Source: Luteolibacter algae (GTDB lineage: Bacteria > Verrucomicrobiota > Verrucomicrobiia > Verrucomicrobiales > Akkermansiaceae). Taken from it: DNA of 64,000 bases. The position numbers and the translations under genes were made by a program. Below, piece after piece: positions 52,901 through 61,935 of this stretch. The notes beneath the pieces are model-generated. The model did no database searches. It saw only the letters and a list, made by a program, of their open reading frames with translations, and was not told where the DNA came from. Every line of letters begins with the position of its first letter. Position 1 is the stretch's first letter. The stretch is taken from positions 62,001 through 126,000 of the forward strand of contig NZ_JBHUIT010000034.1 in the NCBI RefSeq assembly GCF_042683045.1, written 5' to 3'.

Positions 52901-55615
52901 CCAGACACGCAGGCTGAGATCCTCGCGGATGTTCAGGGCAAAAGCAGAATCAACAGCGGAAACCGGAGCCAGGGAATCCGGCTCCTCATTCCAAGGCCCG
53001 GGCACTTCCTTCAGCTCATTCAAATCGAAAAGCTGAGGCTTTCCCTTGTCGGTGATGAAAGCGACATATTGCTTCGGCCCAATCTGTCCGCCGGTAATTC
53101 TCTGGCGGAAGCTTGTATTTGCGTGGAAAGAACGAACCGGAATCGGCTTTGGCAGGCTGTAGAGTTGCTCGGAATAGAGGCGTGCTAGAGCGCCTGTATG
53201 TTTTGGCTTGATGGTGAGCGCCTGGCCCAGAGCCGTCAAACCTTCGCGGCTTTTACCTGCCTCCAATCGCTCGATGCCATTGATGTAAGCAGAGCGTGCC
53301 TCGCTGGAAACCGCCTTTGCCTCCGCCTCCTTGGCGAGCTTTTCCTGGGCGATCGCCGCATTGCGTTCTTTCTGCGCATTTCGTTTGGCGCCGATTGCCA
53401 AAATCCCGCCGGCGATGGCGATGAGGCAAAGAACAATCGCACCGGCGGTGATCAAGCGCGCGTTGCGGAGGTGGCGTTGATCTTCTTTGCGGATCCGGTC
53501 CGCGGATTTTCCGATAAACTCGATTTCGAGCGGATCGAGAGAGGCGAGATGTCCGGCGAGTATGGACTCCGCTGCGGAAAGATTCGGCCCGCGGGGGATG
53601 AGATAATCATCAGATTTATCCTTCTCCATCCAGTCGGCCAGCCGTGAGGCGACGCGCGTGCGGGTGTTGAGGAATATCCTGTTATCATCCACCCACGCCA
53701 CAAGACGTGGCCAATGGCGGAGCAGTGCCTCGTGTGCCACGGAAACGATACGCTCGCCGGAGGGTGATTGATCTGCGGTGAGGAGCCGCGCATTTACCAG
53801 CGCATCGACGAGTGTTTTCGCTTCCGGCGTGCGCGTGAGTGTCGGGTAATAGGCTCGTCGGCGGGTAGGCTCTCCGCCCTCCTGAAGCGTGACCAGCTGC
53901 TTGCAGAGAGAATCGAACTGGCCCTGCGCATCGGTGGGAAGCGATGAAAAAATCGATTCGGCCCGGGAGCCGATCGCTCCTTCCAGCCCGCCGAGTTGAT
54001 GATAGGCTTTCAGTGTTAGGAGGCCTTCCGGGGTGCGCTGTTCATAGAGCTGTTCCAACGTGTAGGAGAGGAGCGGCAGCGCGGTGGGATCCTTCAGTGC
54101 GGCATCCCGGAGCAGCTCATCAAGATTTTCACCGCTGGAGATGTTTTCCTCAAATGCCAAGCCAGCGATGGCTGCCGGTTGCCGGATCATCTGCCCGATA
54201 TCCGAAGCCGACGGAGCCGGCAGCGCGTAGGTGCCGGAGCCTTGCATCAAATCCACAAGGGCGGGAAACTCGAGGCAGCGGGGATAGAAATCCGAGCGTA
54301 ATGTGGCGAGAAGAAAGACGCGGCCGGAGTTTGCCAGGGCGATCAGAATTTCCATGAAGGAAGAGAGCGTATCCGGGGAAAGATCCGAGGTGAAAAGCTC
54401 TTCCAACTGATCGGCTAGTAGCGCGATACGAACCGCAGGCGGGGATAGAGTGTCGATCTTGTCGCGCAATAATCTGGCATCCTCCTCTCGGTGCTCGGAG
54501 AGGAAAAGCTTTCGCATTTCCTCTAGTTCCCGCTTGCGTTTGGTAAGCGCAAGTGCACCGGCCTGCGTGAGGGCCTGGCGTAGCAGGAGACCGCCGCCGG
54601 CAGGCTGGGTGCGGATTAGATCGGCAATTTCCCGGGGTGTGGTGCCATCGGCAAAAAGCTCAGGGAGGCCCAATGGGGTATCGAGACTTTGAACCAGGGC
54701 GAGGATAGGGTCTGAGGCGACATCAGCCGGTTTGAAGATGGCCGTGCGCCATTCATTGGCACCCTCGATGACGCCAGGATTCGTCAGCATCGGCAGAATA
54801 CCGGCACGTGCGAGAGAAGATTTTCCGCTGCCGCTGGACCCTAGAATGAGGACAAAGTGTTTGGGCGGATGTTCAGTATTGGTTTGGGCATCTAGCTCCT
54901 GCGATTGAAAGCTCGTGATGATTTCGCCGATCTGTGCTGTGCGCCCGAAGAATACCGGCGCGTCTTTGTAATCGAATGAGGCAAGACCGAGGTATGGCTG
55001 GCGGTTGTAGGTAGGCTTGTTTTTTTTCGCAGAGTCGGGTCCGGGAGAAACTAGTGGAATGCGGCCGGTGATATATGACCGGAGGGCGATCGTAAGTTTT
55101 TCTTCGAACTCTCCTAGCGTGGAATAAATATTAATCGCGCGGGTGAAGAAAGTATCGTCCTGGAAGTAGGTATCGAAGAAATTATCGAGGCGGTCGATTT
55201 CCCGGTCGACCATTTCCCGCACTTCCTTCGGGCGGGAAGGTCTGCGTGGCTCGGTGGTGTTCCGGAAAACGAAAATGTCTGGTGTGCCCTTCAGCTCGTG
55301 TGCCTGCATGGCGGTGAAAAATTCGTATTCCGTGCCACTTTTGAATCCGCCGCCGCCGGGTTTCGGGTGGCGTGAGGGATCGAGAGGAGTCCCGAGACGC
55401 GACCAGAGAATGCAAACAACGATATCAAAATCGTCCATTTGCGGGATATTTTCCTGATAATCCTTCGTCGCCACCATCACCTCGTGTTCCCAGAAGTAGG
55501 GTTGGATGGACGCGGTATCTCCAATCTCCGTCTGCAGGCGATCGACGATTCGTTTCGCCGTTTCGCGTTCCATTTTTACATCGCCGGGAGAGGAAAAGAA
55601 GATGCGGATATTCAT
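49949..55615 (-). CDS. Giant DUF4062 - STAND NTPase - TM - beta-propeller - TPR protein, candidate conflict sensor
   Basis: 1,888 residues. Residues 1-125: DUF4062/TIR-like (NIRIFFSSPGDVKMERETA; DFDIVVCILWSRLGTP; GTEYEFFTAMQA). ~205-710: nSTAND1-type ATPase beginning YLGLASFDYKDAPVFFGR; Walker A GSSGSGKSS (259-267); Walker B-like IALLADQLEELF (397-408); LATLRSDFYPRC; a winged helix end with SVAHEALLRHWPRL. One membrane helix 721-743, then a basic coiled coil. ~830-1590: WD40/beta-propeller blades (repeated SPDG/SPDS strands). ~1690-1860: TPR-like. STAND proteins oligomerise on ligand binding; DUF4062 would be the effector or adaptor. Start at ATG 55615, because the family begins NIRIF.SSPGD; no clear Shine-Dalgarno. 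Confidence 0.85.
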   Translation of the reverse strand: MNIRIFFSSPGDVKMERETAKRIVDRLQTEIGDTASIQPYFWEHEVMVATKDYQENIPQMDDFDIVVCILWSRLGTPLDPSRHPKPGGGGFKSGTEYEFFTAMQAHELKGTPDIFVFRNTTEPRRPSRPKEVREMVDREIDRLDNFFDTYFQDDTFFTRAINIYSTLGEFEEKLTIALRSYITGRIPLVSPGPDSAKKNKPTYNRQPYLGLASFDYKDAPVFFGRTAQIGEIITSFQSQELDAQTNTEHPPKHFVLILGSSGSGKSSLARAGILPMLTNPGVIEGANEWRTAIFKPADVASDPILALVQSLDTPLGLPELFADGTTPREIADLIRTQPAGGGLLLRQALTQAGALALTKRKRELEEMRKLFLSEHREEDARLLRDKIDTLSPPAVRIALLADQLEELFTSDLSPDTLSSFMEILIALANSGRVFLLATLRSDFYPRCLEFPALVDLMQGSGTYALPAPSASDIGQMIRQPAAIAGLAFEENISSGENLDELLRDAALKDPTALPLLSYTLEQLYEQRTPEGLLTLKAYHQLGGLEGAIGSRAESIFSSLPTDAQGQFDSLCKQLVTLQEGGEPTRRRAYYPTLTRTPEAKTLVDALVNARLLTADQSPSGERIVSVAHEALLRHWPRLVAWVDDNRIFLNTRTRVASRLADWMEKDKSDDYLIPRGPNLSAAESILAGHLASLDPLEIEFIGKSADRIRKEDQRHLRNARLITAGAIVLCLIAIAGGILAIGAKRNAQKERNAAIAQEKLAKEAEAKAVSSEARSAYINGIERLEAGKSREGLTALGQALTIKPKHTGALARLYSEQLYSLPKPIPVRSFHANTSFRQRITGGQIGPKQYVAFITDKGKPQLFDLNELKEVPGPWNEEPDSLAPVSAVDSAFALNIREDLSLRVWNTKTKEQSAVLNATPGFAQLLVSLDGKYFAEALNSGDVSLYETRSGEKKYHWEQKGSPAWLADSRNSYVICASLEELVIFDRKQKKVSARLTDPDFQFLSARPALPADLGSAQHIAIVHLRKRDTFPVVDQLRFLDIAKGEFIENSRTLEYNAFIWDFMPSPDGTSVAVAIQGSEPRLQHISDPSKDRTFECGGYATKIAISPDERLIVSAQSDGTVYIHDAASAKQVFDVIRHPARLEDLLLSWDGRYLLTSTSQIAMIWDLAVGPALTLPLGTPEYVQQTELTEKELILKSPDHIYTYDPVSLTESEIPNPRPKDSTGWLVDQKIKTAAAYFDKGVVGFYDLSSNPPSQKPVWVSPNETVDHWAISPDGTLFASFSNGELFIVSTSDASILSKSKTGKIAPSLIEFTPDNGTLIALAPATGNQNNQVQLRAWNVASGESIALEHPVLYSSSFWISPDSQWLAVSANGSAAASEYFMYLWDFSDLTKAPESIMHTDFITAAAFNSDSSLLGVSGADRKLRVWSIPDCKPMSDAIVDSFGQIDVFTFSPDSKAIATISSNQGKSTIRSWDWREALPVSRSFELPTLAHTIRFTPDGNRVLIIAPEHQAGTSTRQLIYTREIHPPADMTEQILPLTEASTALKIRDTLVPIPCNPSDSWDEVRKAFPDSWFLKSPALRKISPAIDVDSMRWIEDSGITMDELLAALPSVGLAHASIAHWQQANLEKTRKHLNSLPAGSTEYQEAFVKLKETQARIDRLVTFGERNAQTDPSVCYHLAHQARAAGNEVRCRIFAKKALEIDPHHENALHLLAVSYEGEKRFDKAIPLLVTLVEDHPGKVIYHYRLGLNYWSSGDKVSAEKEFFKVTDDGTVSANNLGTMNFLLGRNQEALSQFKKAAEEQKRTAEDKQYELDSLVYLIVGHYAANEKEKAVDWYKELIEKEPKAGDLAVVQSLTITRELVDTLVSALKLTLERHPELAPSANDQP

Positions 55616-55733
55616 GGGGGAGTGGATTGGGGACCCGATGCCTCGCAATAGGTCTCGGGTTATTTTATTAAACATAAACCCGTAAAAACGGGAGTAACTT
55701 CTTTGTAAAAATTCCTTCGCCGATGGACTAAAC

Positions 55734-55754
55734 AAAAAAACTCCAAAATCGGAG
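55734..55754 (-). terminator. Possible terminator after trpA
   Basis: Minus strand: CTCCG...TGGAG (5 bp with one G-U, 4-nt loop) directly followed by a run of seven T and a TTTGTTT tail. The stem is short, so the call is tentative. Confidence 0.45.
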
Positions 55755-55827
55755 ATGGCAGCTTACGACGAAGCGCTCTCTCCGATATGGAGAAGGAAAT
55801 CAAACTTGATTTTGGAACCAGGGTGGA

Positions 55828-56616
55828 TCAGCGGATCGCCTGAATCAGGGGAAGCGTGAACTCGCGGACAGCCTGGGCAGGATTTTCGAGGTTCAGCTCC
55901 ACTTGTTTGACGATGGCGGAGCCGACGATGATCCCGTCCGAAGATTTAGCCACGAGAGCGGCCTGTTCGGGGTTCGAGATACCGAAGCCAACACACACCG
56001 GGGTTTCGGTATGTTGCTTGATTGCCGCGACCTGGGCGGGAATCGTTTCGGCTGGTGCGGAGTGCCCGCCCGTAACTCCGGTGCGGGAAAGCGCATAAAT
56101 GAATCCTTCCGATTGTGCGGCGAGTAGTTTTACCCGCTCCGGCGGCGTGGATGGAGCGATAAGCCTGATGTGGGATAGGCCGTGGTTTTGCGCCAATTCT
56201 TCGGAGAGAGCTGCCTCATCAGGGGGCAAATCCAGGAGTAGAACTCCGTCTGCTCCGGCATCGACCGCCTCTTTCTGGAATTTTCCGAATCCATAGGTGA
56301 AAATGGGGTTCAGATAGGTGAAAAGGACAAGCGGAGTGGATTGGTTTTTCTCCCGGAAAGCCCGGATGAGATCCAATGTCCGGGCTGTGCTCATTCCGGC
56401 CTTTAGCGCGCGATCTGCTGCCATCTGGTTGACGATACCATCCGCGAGCGGATCGGAAAACGGTAGCCCAAGCTCCAGGACATCCGCGCCGATGTCCGCA
56501 AGAGTGTGCATGATTTCCAGGGATTTATCAAAATTGGGATCTCCGGCGGCAATGTAGGCAATGAAGGCTTTCTTGTTCTGTTCTCTGAGAGCTGCGAAGG
56601 TATCGGTCAGGCGCAT
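55828..56616 (-). CDS. trpA: Tryptophan synthase alpha chain
   Basis: Splits indole-3-glycerol phosphate to indole and G3P for the beta chain. 262 residues: AYIAAGDPNFDKS, the LELGLPFSDPLADG signature with catalytic Glu, NPIFTYGFGKF, LLLDLPPDE (catalytic Asp), and YALSRTGVTGGHSAP; GFGISNPEQA and GIIVGSAIV complete the phosphate site. trpB is not adjacent, so the trp genes are split in this genome. Confidence 0.97.
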   Translation of the reverse strand: MRLTDTFAALREQNKKAFIAYIAAGDPNFDKSLEIMHTLADIGADVLELGLPFSDPLADGIVNQMAADRALKAGMSTARTLDLIRAFREKNQSTPLVLFTYLNPIFTYGFGKFQKEAVDAGADGVLLLDLPPDEAALSEELAQNHGLSHIRLIAPSTPPERVKLLAAQSEGFIYALSRTGVTGGHSAPAETIPAQVAAIKQHTETPVCVGFGISNPEQAALVAKSSDGIIVGSAIVKQVELNLENPAQAVREFTLPLIQAIR

Positions 56617-56693
56617 GGGCGGAAGTTATGCGGCAACGGGAAAATGTTAAACTCTAATTGCACCATCTCGCGATTCATTGCCGAGACAGCGGT

Positions 56694-58589
56694 TTATCCC
56701 AGGCCGCCGCGGACTCTGCGTGATGGATGCATCGATAGTCTCCGATCCAGGTCGAAGGCCGCACTGATCATGGCGAGGTGGGTGAAAGCCTGGGGAATAT
56801 TTCCGAGGAATTCTCCCTTTTTTCCCAATTGTTCCGAGAACAAGCCAAGATGATTGGAGTAGCCGAGCATTTTCTCGAACATCAGCCGTGCTTTCTGGAC
56901 GTCGCCGGAGCGTGAAATGCACTCGATATACCAGAATGAACAGATGGAAAAACTGCCTTCCTTGCCTTCCAGTTCATCGGAAAACGCCTCGCCGACGTGA
57001 TAGCGGTGCACCAGCGAATCTTCCACGAGATCGTTCTCGATCGCCTTCAGGCACGAAAGCCAGCGCGGATCCGTCGGGCTGATGAACCGGACGAGCGGCA
57101 TGATCAACGCGGATGCATCGAGAGCCGTCGAGCCCTTGGACTGGACAAAGGCCCCTTGCTCCTCATCCCAGAAATTCTCGAAAACAGCATGGTAGATGGC
57201 ATTTCGATTTTCCTGCCAGAGAGCCGTTGGGGCGGGAAGTCCGCGTTTTGACGCGAGCCGGATCGCGCGATCCAGTGCTACCCAACACATGACCCGGGAG
57301 TAGAGAAATTCACGGTGGCCTCCCCGGATTTCCCAAATGCCCGCGTCTTTATCCCGCCAATGATCGCAGACGTAGGCAATGAGTCGCTGCAGATTCATCC
57401 ACAGGTCCCTGGAAATCGGCGAGCCGTATTTGTCACATAGATAGACGGAATCCATGACTTCGCCGAAGATATCGAGCTGGATCTGGTCATGATTGGTCGA
57501 GCCGATCCTGATCGGCTTCGAGTGCATGTATCCCTCCAGCTGGTCGAGATGGAATTCGCCATCCAGCTTGGTGCCATCAATGCGATACATGATTTGTAAC
57601 ACCTCATCGTCGCCGAGTTCCTTGATGCGGTTCTCCAGCCAGTTCGTGAAAGCCTGTGCCTCCTCCGTGTAGCCGATTCTCATCAGTGCGTAGGTGCTGA
57701 AGGATGCGTCCCGCAGCCAGGTGTATCGATAATCCCAGTTCCGGACGCCGCCGACTTCGTTGGGGAAGCCGAAACAGGGTGCCGCGATGACAGATCCATG
57801 CTTCTTGGAAGTGAGTAGCTTGAGAGCGAGTGCGGAGCGGTGAACCGCCTCCCGCCAGCGCCCGTCATAGGTGCAACGCGCGATCCATGCCCTCCAGTAA
57901 TCGCAGGTTTTTTTAAACGAATCCGATGAATATTCCTCGTTTCCACAGCGGCTATCGCGCTCGGCACCTGCCTCTTCCATGGTAAAGGTCGCGTGCTCGC
58001 CGGCCTTGAGGGTGAATTCCGCGTAGCCATCGTTTTCAAGAATCTCAAGCGGCACGGATGAATGGAGCCTGAGCTTCAGGCCATCCGATCCCTCGGACTC
58101 GAAAAGCAGGCAGTTTTCACACTCCGCGGTGACCTTGTGGCGCGCGCGGGCATAATCGAAACGAGGGGCGAAAAGTAACCGGAAGGAGACCTCGCCGATG
58201 ACACACTTCGCCCTTCTTACCAGTGCCTGCTCACAGGGGCCTTCATCGGCGGATAGCACCATGTAGTTCGAGATCTCACCGACTCCCTCGGTGGAGAGAA
58301 ATCGAGTGATCAGAACATTTGTATCCGGCAGATAGAGCTGCTTTTCGTTCATTTCCTCCAGCAATGGCCGGATTTGGAAGCGCCCGCCTTTCACCCGATC
58401 GGTATTGGCACAGAAAATGGATGGAGAATCGAACTCAGGAAAGCACATGAAATCAATTGAGCCATTGCGGCCAACCAGTGCCGTGGTCCGCAAATCGCCG
58501 ATAATTCCGTAGTCTTCGATCGGTGGGTAAGAGTCGTTGAGTGACCGGTCGATTTCCGCACGAGTTTCCTTGTCCAATGTTTTTGGCAT
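56694..58589 (-). CDS. Glycoside hydrolase family 15 protein (glucoamylase/trehalase-like)
   Basis: 631 residues. MPKTLDKETRAEIDRSLN, then YPPIEDYGIIGDLRTTALVGRNGSIDFMCFPEFDSPSIF, the N-terminal signature of bacterial GH15. The (alpha/alpha)6 domain has YRYTWLRDASFSTYALMRIG and the catalytic stretch IGSTNHDQIQLDIFGEVMDSVYL with a conserved Glu; the second acid is near SICSFWYIECISR. No signal peptide, so probably intracellular, acting on glycogen-derived oligosaccharides or trehalose. The ATG at 58589 is chosen over 58703 and 58772, which would overlap the divergent nagZ start. Confidence 0.9.
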   Translation of the reverse strand: MPKTLDKETRAEIDRSLNDSYPPIEDYGIIGDLRTTALVGRNGSIDFMCFPEFDSPSIFCANTDRVKGGRFQIRPLLEEMNEKQLYLPDTNVLITRFLSTEGVGEISNYMVLSADEGPCEQALVRRAKCVIGEVSFRLLFAPRFDYARARHKVTAECENCLLFESEGSDGLKLRLHSSVPLEILENDGYAEFTLKAGEHATFTMEEAGAERDSRCGNEEYSSDSFKKTCDYWRAWIARCTYDGRWREAVHRSALALKLLTSKKHGSVIAAPCFGFPNEVGGVRNWDYRYTWLRDASFSTYALMRIGYTEEAQAFTNWLENRIKELGDDEVLQIMYRIDGTKLDGEFHLDQLEGYMHSKPIRIGSTNHDQIQLDIFGEVMDSVYLCDKYGSPISRDLWMNLQRLIAYVCDHWRDKDAGIWEIRGGHREFLYSRVMCWVALDRAIRLASKRGLPAPTALWQENRNAIYHAVFENFWDEEQGAFVQSKGSTALDASALIMPLVRFISPTDPRWLSCLKAIENDLVEDSLVHRYHVGEAFSDELEGKEGSFSICSFWYIECISRSGDVQKARLMFEKMLGYSNHLGLFSEQLGKKGEFLGNIPQAFTHLAMISAAFDLDRRLSMHPSRRVRGGLG

Positions 58590-58701
58590 TTTCCAACATG
58601 GCACACCTTCACCGGATATTCCAAATATTCCGTTGTGCTCAATGGATCCTGCAAAGCCTCTATTGCCAAACCGGATAATTTGATTTTCCTTACTGATAGA
58701 C

Positions 58702-59772
58702 ATGGACGGTGAATTGCTATTGCTGGGAGTAAAGGGTGCGGAGCTAACAGTCGATGAGGCGGCGCTTTTCAAGAAACTGCAGCCTGCCGGTTATATTCTT
58801 TTTACCAGAAATATTGTGAGCGCCAGGCAGGTGAGAAAGCTCACGGATGATCTCCGCAGTTTAAGCGAATTGGAGCCTATAATCTCCATCGATCAGGAAG
58901 GCGGGCGTGTCACCCGGACAAAGGATATCGCTCCGGTCCTGCCATCTGCCTCCGCTTTTGCCGCGAAGCCTGAAGTCGAGCAAATTGCGAGGGCAGGAGA
59001 AGCGACCGCCGAGTTACTTAGATTGCTGGGTGTGAATTTAAACTTCGCCCCCGTGTTGGATCTGGATCATTTTCCCGGCCTGCAAAACGCCTTGAGACAG
59101 CGCTGCTGGGGACGTGATCCACAGGATGTGATCAATCGTGCGGGTATGTGGAACCGCTGGACGCGGAAACGTGGAATGCTCAGCTGTGGAAAGCATTTTC
59201 CAGCCTGCGGTCGGGCGCAATGCGATCCTCATGAGGACTTGCCTTCATCCGATGCGACCATTGAGGAAATGATGAAAGAAGACGTTATCCCATACACCGC
59301 ACTCATGCCGGAGCTGGATTCCATCATGCTCGCCCATGTGATGTTTCCCTCCATCGATAAGGAGTTTCCGGCATCGCTTTCCAAAAAAATCGTGACTGGC
59401 TGGCTGCGTGGACAGCTGGGGTTCGATCGGCATCTTGTGATGACGGACGATTTGGATATGGGTGCGATTATGAAGCGCTACGGGCGTGGCGAAGATGCCA
59501 AGCTCGCGATTGCCGCGGGAAATGATCTGGCAATGATCTGTCACCAGACGGATTCAGCCGAAATCGCCGCGAAGTCAATCGGCGAGATTTCCTCATGGCT
59601 GAGGGATGATTCGAAGGAGCGGCTTGGGAAATTCCGCAAAAAAATGGACGCTCCGGTGGCTTGGTCCGATGCCAGATGGGAGGCTGCGTGCGAGAAAATC
59701 TCCGATATAGCTGCGAAAATTCCAGAGCCGGAAGTGGGAGATGAAGCGCGTAGCGCGGTGACGGAATATTAG
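58702..59772 (+). CDS. nagZ: Beta-N-acetylhexosaminidase, GH3 (NagZ-like)
   Basis: 356 residues. Removes GlcNAc from anhydro-muropeptides during cell-wall recycling. GYILFTRNIVSARQVRKL, IISIDQEGGRVTR and LNFAPVLDLD match GH3 NagZ; the nucleophile is in MTDDLDMGAI. The Asp-His pair that supplies the general acid is present (CDPHEDLP), but the loop before it reads KHFPACGRAQ where NagZ usually has KHFPGHG, a Gly-His to Ala-Cys change. Cytoplasmic, no signal. Divergent from the GH15 gene. Confidence 0.88.
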   Translation: MDGELLLLGVKGAELTVDEAALFKKLQPAGYILFTRNIVSARQVRKLTDDLRSLSELEPIISIDQEGGRVTRTKDIAPVLPSASAFAAKPEVEQIARAGEATAELLRLLGVNLNFAPVLDLDHFPGLQNALRQRCWGRDPQDVINRAGMWNRWTRKRGMLSCGKHFPACGRAQCDPHEDLPSSDATIEEMMKEDVIPYTALMPELDSIMLAHVMFPSIDKEFPASLSKKIVTGWLRGQLGFDRHLVMTDDLDMGAIMKRYGRGEDAKLAIAAGNDLAMICHQTDSAEIAAKSIGEISSWLRDDSKERLGKFRKKMDAPVAWSDARWEAACEKISDIAAKIPEPEVGDEARSAVTEY

Positions 59773-59792
59773 ACACCTCCGGTGGCAGAGGG

Positions 59793-60245
59793 CTATTCTC
59801 GGTTCCGGCTATCGATCCAGATGGTTACAGGACCGTCGTTGATCAGGGCGACTTTCATGTCCGCTCCGAAAACACCACGACCGACCGGTTTGCCAATCTC
59901 TGCCGAGAGTTTTTCGCAAAAGCTCTCATAAAGCGGCTCGGAGATCTGCGGGGGTGCGGCCTTGAGGAAGGATGGGCGGTTTCCTTTCCTGGTGGAAGCA
60001 TGCAGCGTGAACTGGCTGACAACCAGAATTTCCCCGGAAACATCAGCAATGGAAGCATTCATCTTACCTTGTTCGTCTTCGAAGATTCTCATCCGGGCAA
60101 TCTTATTGCAAAGCCATTCGATATCGGAGCAATCATCGCCGCTTTCAATTCCGATGAGAACCAGAAGTCCACAGGCGATTTCCGAGACTGTTCTTCCGTC
60201 AATCGTTACGCTGGCTGATGAAACCCGTTGTAGTAGTGCTCGCAT
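59793..60245 (-). CDS. dtd: D-aminoacyl-tRNA deacylase
   Basis: Hydrolyses D-aminoacyl-tRNA, and glycyl-tRNA(Ala), to protect translation. 150 residues: MRALLQRVSSASVTIDG, the catalytic SQFTLHASTRKGNRPSF and NDGPVTIWID with the cis GP motif. Complete. Convergent with nagZ, 20 bases between stops. Confidence 0.96.
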   Translation of the reverse strand: MRALLQRVSSASVTIDGRTVSEIACGLLVLIGIESGDDCSDIEWLCNKIARMRIFEDEQGKMNASIADVSGEILVVSQFTLHASTRKGNRPSFLKAAPPQISEPLYESFCEKLSAEIGKPVGRGVFGADMKVALINDGPVTIWIDSRNRE

Positions 60246-60349
60246 GGACTCGAAAGTGCCTCTTGTTCACAGTTGTGACAATCAAATCGTCCGAAACGCA
60301 GGGTATGGATTGCGATCTGTCTCCGCTTCTGACAAACAGGGTTTTGCAC

Positions 60350-61798
60350 ATGGCTGAATCACTCAAACCTTTCCCGAAAAACAACAACAACTCCGGTCCA
60401 AGTCTACAAGATGGCGCTTCCGTGGTCGATGATGTGACCCGCGCGCTCCCGCATGCGGTAGGACCGGAAAAGTCATTGCTTTCGACGATGCTGCAGGATC
60501 CGCAGGAATATATCGGCGCGGCAATTGAGCAAAAACTCACCGCGGCTCACTTCTATTTGCCGAGCCACTCGACTTTGTTCGGCTTTCTCATCGAAATGTT
60601 CGAGGCCGGCCACGAGGTGGAGCTTGTATCCCTTGTCCAGCGCTTGCTTGACAGAGGGCTTCTGGAGCGGGTGGGTGGACCCGGGTATCTGACCGAGCTC
60701 TACACCTATGCGCCCAGCCCAGGGCACTTCCATCACCACCTCCAACACGTAAAAGACAAGTTCGTCCTGCGCGCGATCATCCGCAGCTCCAACGAGGCGG
60801 TCGCCCAGGCTTATGAGGCACCGGATGAAGTTCCGGCATTGCTGGACTCCGTCGAGGCCAATATTTTGGCAATTCGCGAGAGCTCTGAAACGAACCAGAC
60901 CCAGACGCTAAAGCAAACCGTCGAGGAAGTTATGAGGAATTTCCAACAGTTGCTCTCCAAAGAAAAGGTATCAGCGGGGCTCAGCACTGGCTTCGAAGAG
61001 CTCGATAAAAAGTCGGGAGGACTGAAAGCAGGGGAAATGTTTGTCGTCGCGGCCCGTCCTTCGATGGGTAAGACGTCGTTCATGATGAATATCGTGGAGC
61101 ATATCTGCCTGGATCAGGAAAAGCCGTGTATGGTTTTTTCCTGCGAGATGAGCTCCGCGCAGTTGGTTCAGCGTTTGCTTTTCGCTCGGGCAAAGTTCGC
61201 CGCGTCCCAGCTTTCACGAGGTTACACGCCGAAGAGGCAGGAACTCGAACGCGTCCGGAACGCCTCGGTCCAGATCATCAATTCCAAGCTTTTTATCGAC
61301 GATACTGCAGGAATCTCGATCAATGAGCTACGGGCAAAGGCCCGGCGTAAAAAACGCGACGAAGGCATCGAATTTATCGCGATTGATTATCTCCAGTTGA
61401 TGAAATCCCGCACCAAACAAGCGGAAAACTCCCGTGAGCGGGAAATTGCGGAAATTTCCGGCGGCATCAAGAGCTTGGCCAAGGAATTATCGATCCCGAT
61501 TCTTATCCTAGCGCAGCTCAACCGTGGTCCGGAAGGCCGGACAGGCAAGAGTCTGGGGATACCAAGGATGTCAGATCTACGGGAATCCGGCTCCATCGAG
61601 CAGGATGCCGACCTCGTCGGGCTTCTTTACCGTAATAAATACTATGCGGAGAACGAAGAGGAACGCGCCGCCCTGGAAGGAAAGGCGGAATTAGTGCTTG
61701 CCAAAAACCGTAACGGGGAAACCGGCGGGATCCCGCTCACCTTCATCGAGGATCTGATGCGTTTCGAGACTGGCGCACCCGCCGAAGAACCGGAATAA
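60350..61798 (+). CDS. dnaB: Replicative DNA helicase
   Basis: Ring helicase that unwinds DNA at the fork. 482 residues from ATG 60350, which has AGGG nine bases upstream. N-terminal domain (EKSLLSTMLQDPQEYIGAA), then the RecA-like core: GLSTGFEELDKKSGGLKAGEMFVVAARPSMGKTSFMMNI (Walker A), FSCEMSSAQLVQRLL, FIAIDYLQLMKSRT (Walker B), ILAQLNRGPEGRTGK and ESGSIEQDADLVGLLYR. Complete and without an intein. An ATG at 60305 would add 15 residues. Confidence 0.96.
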   Translation: MAESLKPFPKNNNNSGPSLQDGASVVDDVTRALPHAVGPEKSLLSTMLQDPQEYIGAAIEQKLTAAHFYLPSHSTLFGFLIEMFEAGHEVELVSLVQRLLDRGLLERVGGPGYLTELYTYAPSPGHFHHHLQHVKDKFVLRAIIRSSNEAVAQAYEAPDEVPALLDSVEANILAIRESSETNQTQTLKQTVEEVMRNFQQLLSKEKVSAGLSTGFEELDKKSGGLKAGEMFVVAARPSMGKTSFMMNIVEHICLDQEKPCMVFSCEMSSAQLVQRLLFARAKFAASQLSRGYTPKRQELERVRNASVQIINSKLFIDDTAGISINELRAKARRKKRDEGIEFIAIDYLQLMKSRTKQAENSREREIAEISGGIKSLAKELSIPILILAQLNRGPEGRTGKSLGIPRMSDLRESGSIEQDADLVGLLYRNKYYAENEEERAALEGKAELVLAKNRNGETGGIPLTFIEDLMRFETGAPAEEPE

Positions 61799-61872
61799 GT
61801 GCCTGTAAATAAAGGAAATACCGCTCAAAAACAAAATCGTCACAAAAAACGAAAATAGTTCACGAAAAACGC

Positions 61873-61890
61873 TTGTGAAATTTTTCACAA
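61873..61890. promoter_or_regulatory. CRP/FNR-type site TTGTGAA-N4-TTCACAA upstream of actA
   Basis: 18-bp dyad with the same 7-bp arms as the site before nuoF (spacer ATTT here), containing TGTGA-N6-TCACA. Ends 45 bases before the actA start, in an AT-rich stretch likely to hold the promoter. Confidence 0.55.
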
Positions 61891-61935
61891 TCTCCCAATC
61901 TTCGTCCGGCTCACCGCCTCACTCACCTAGCTCTC

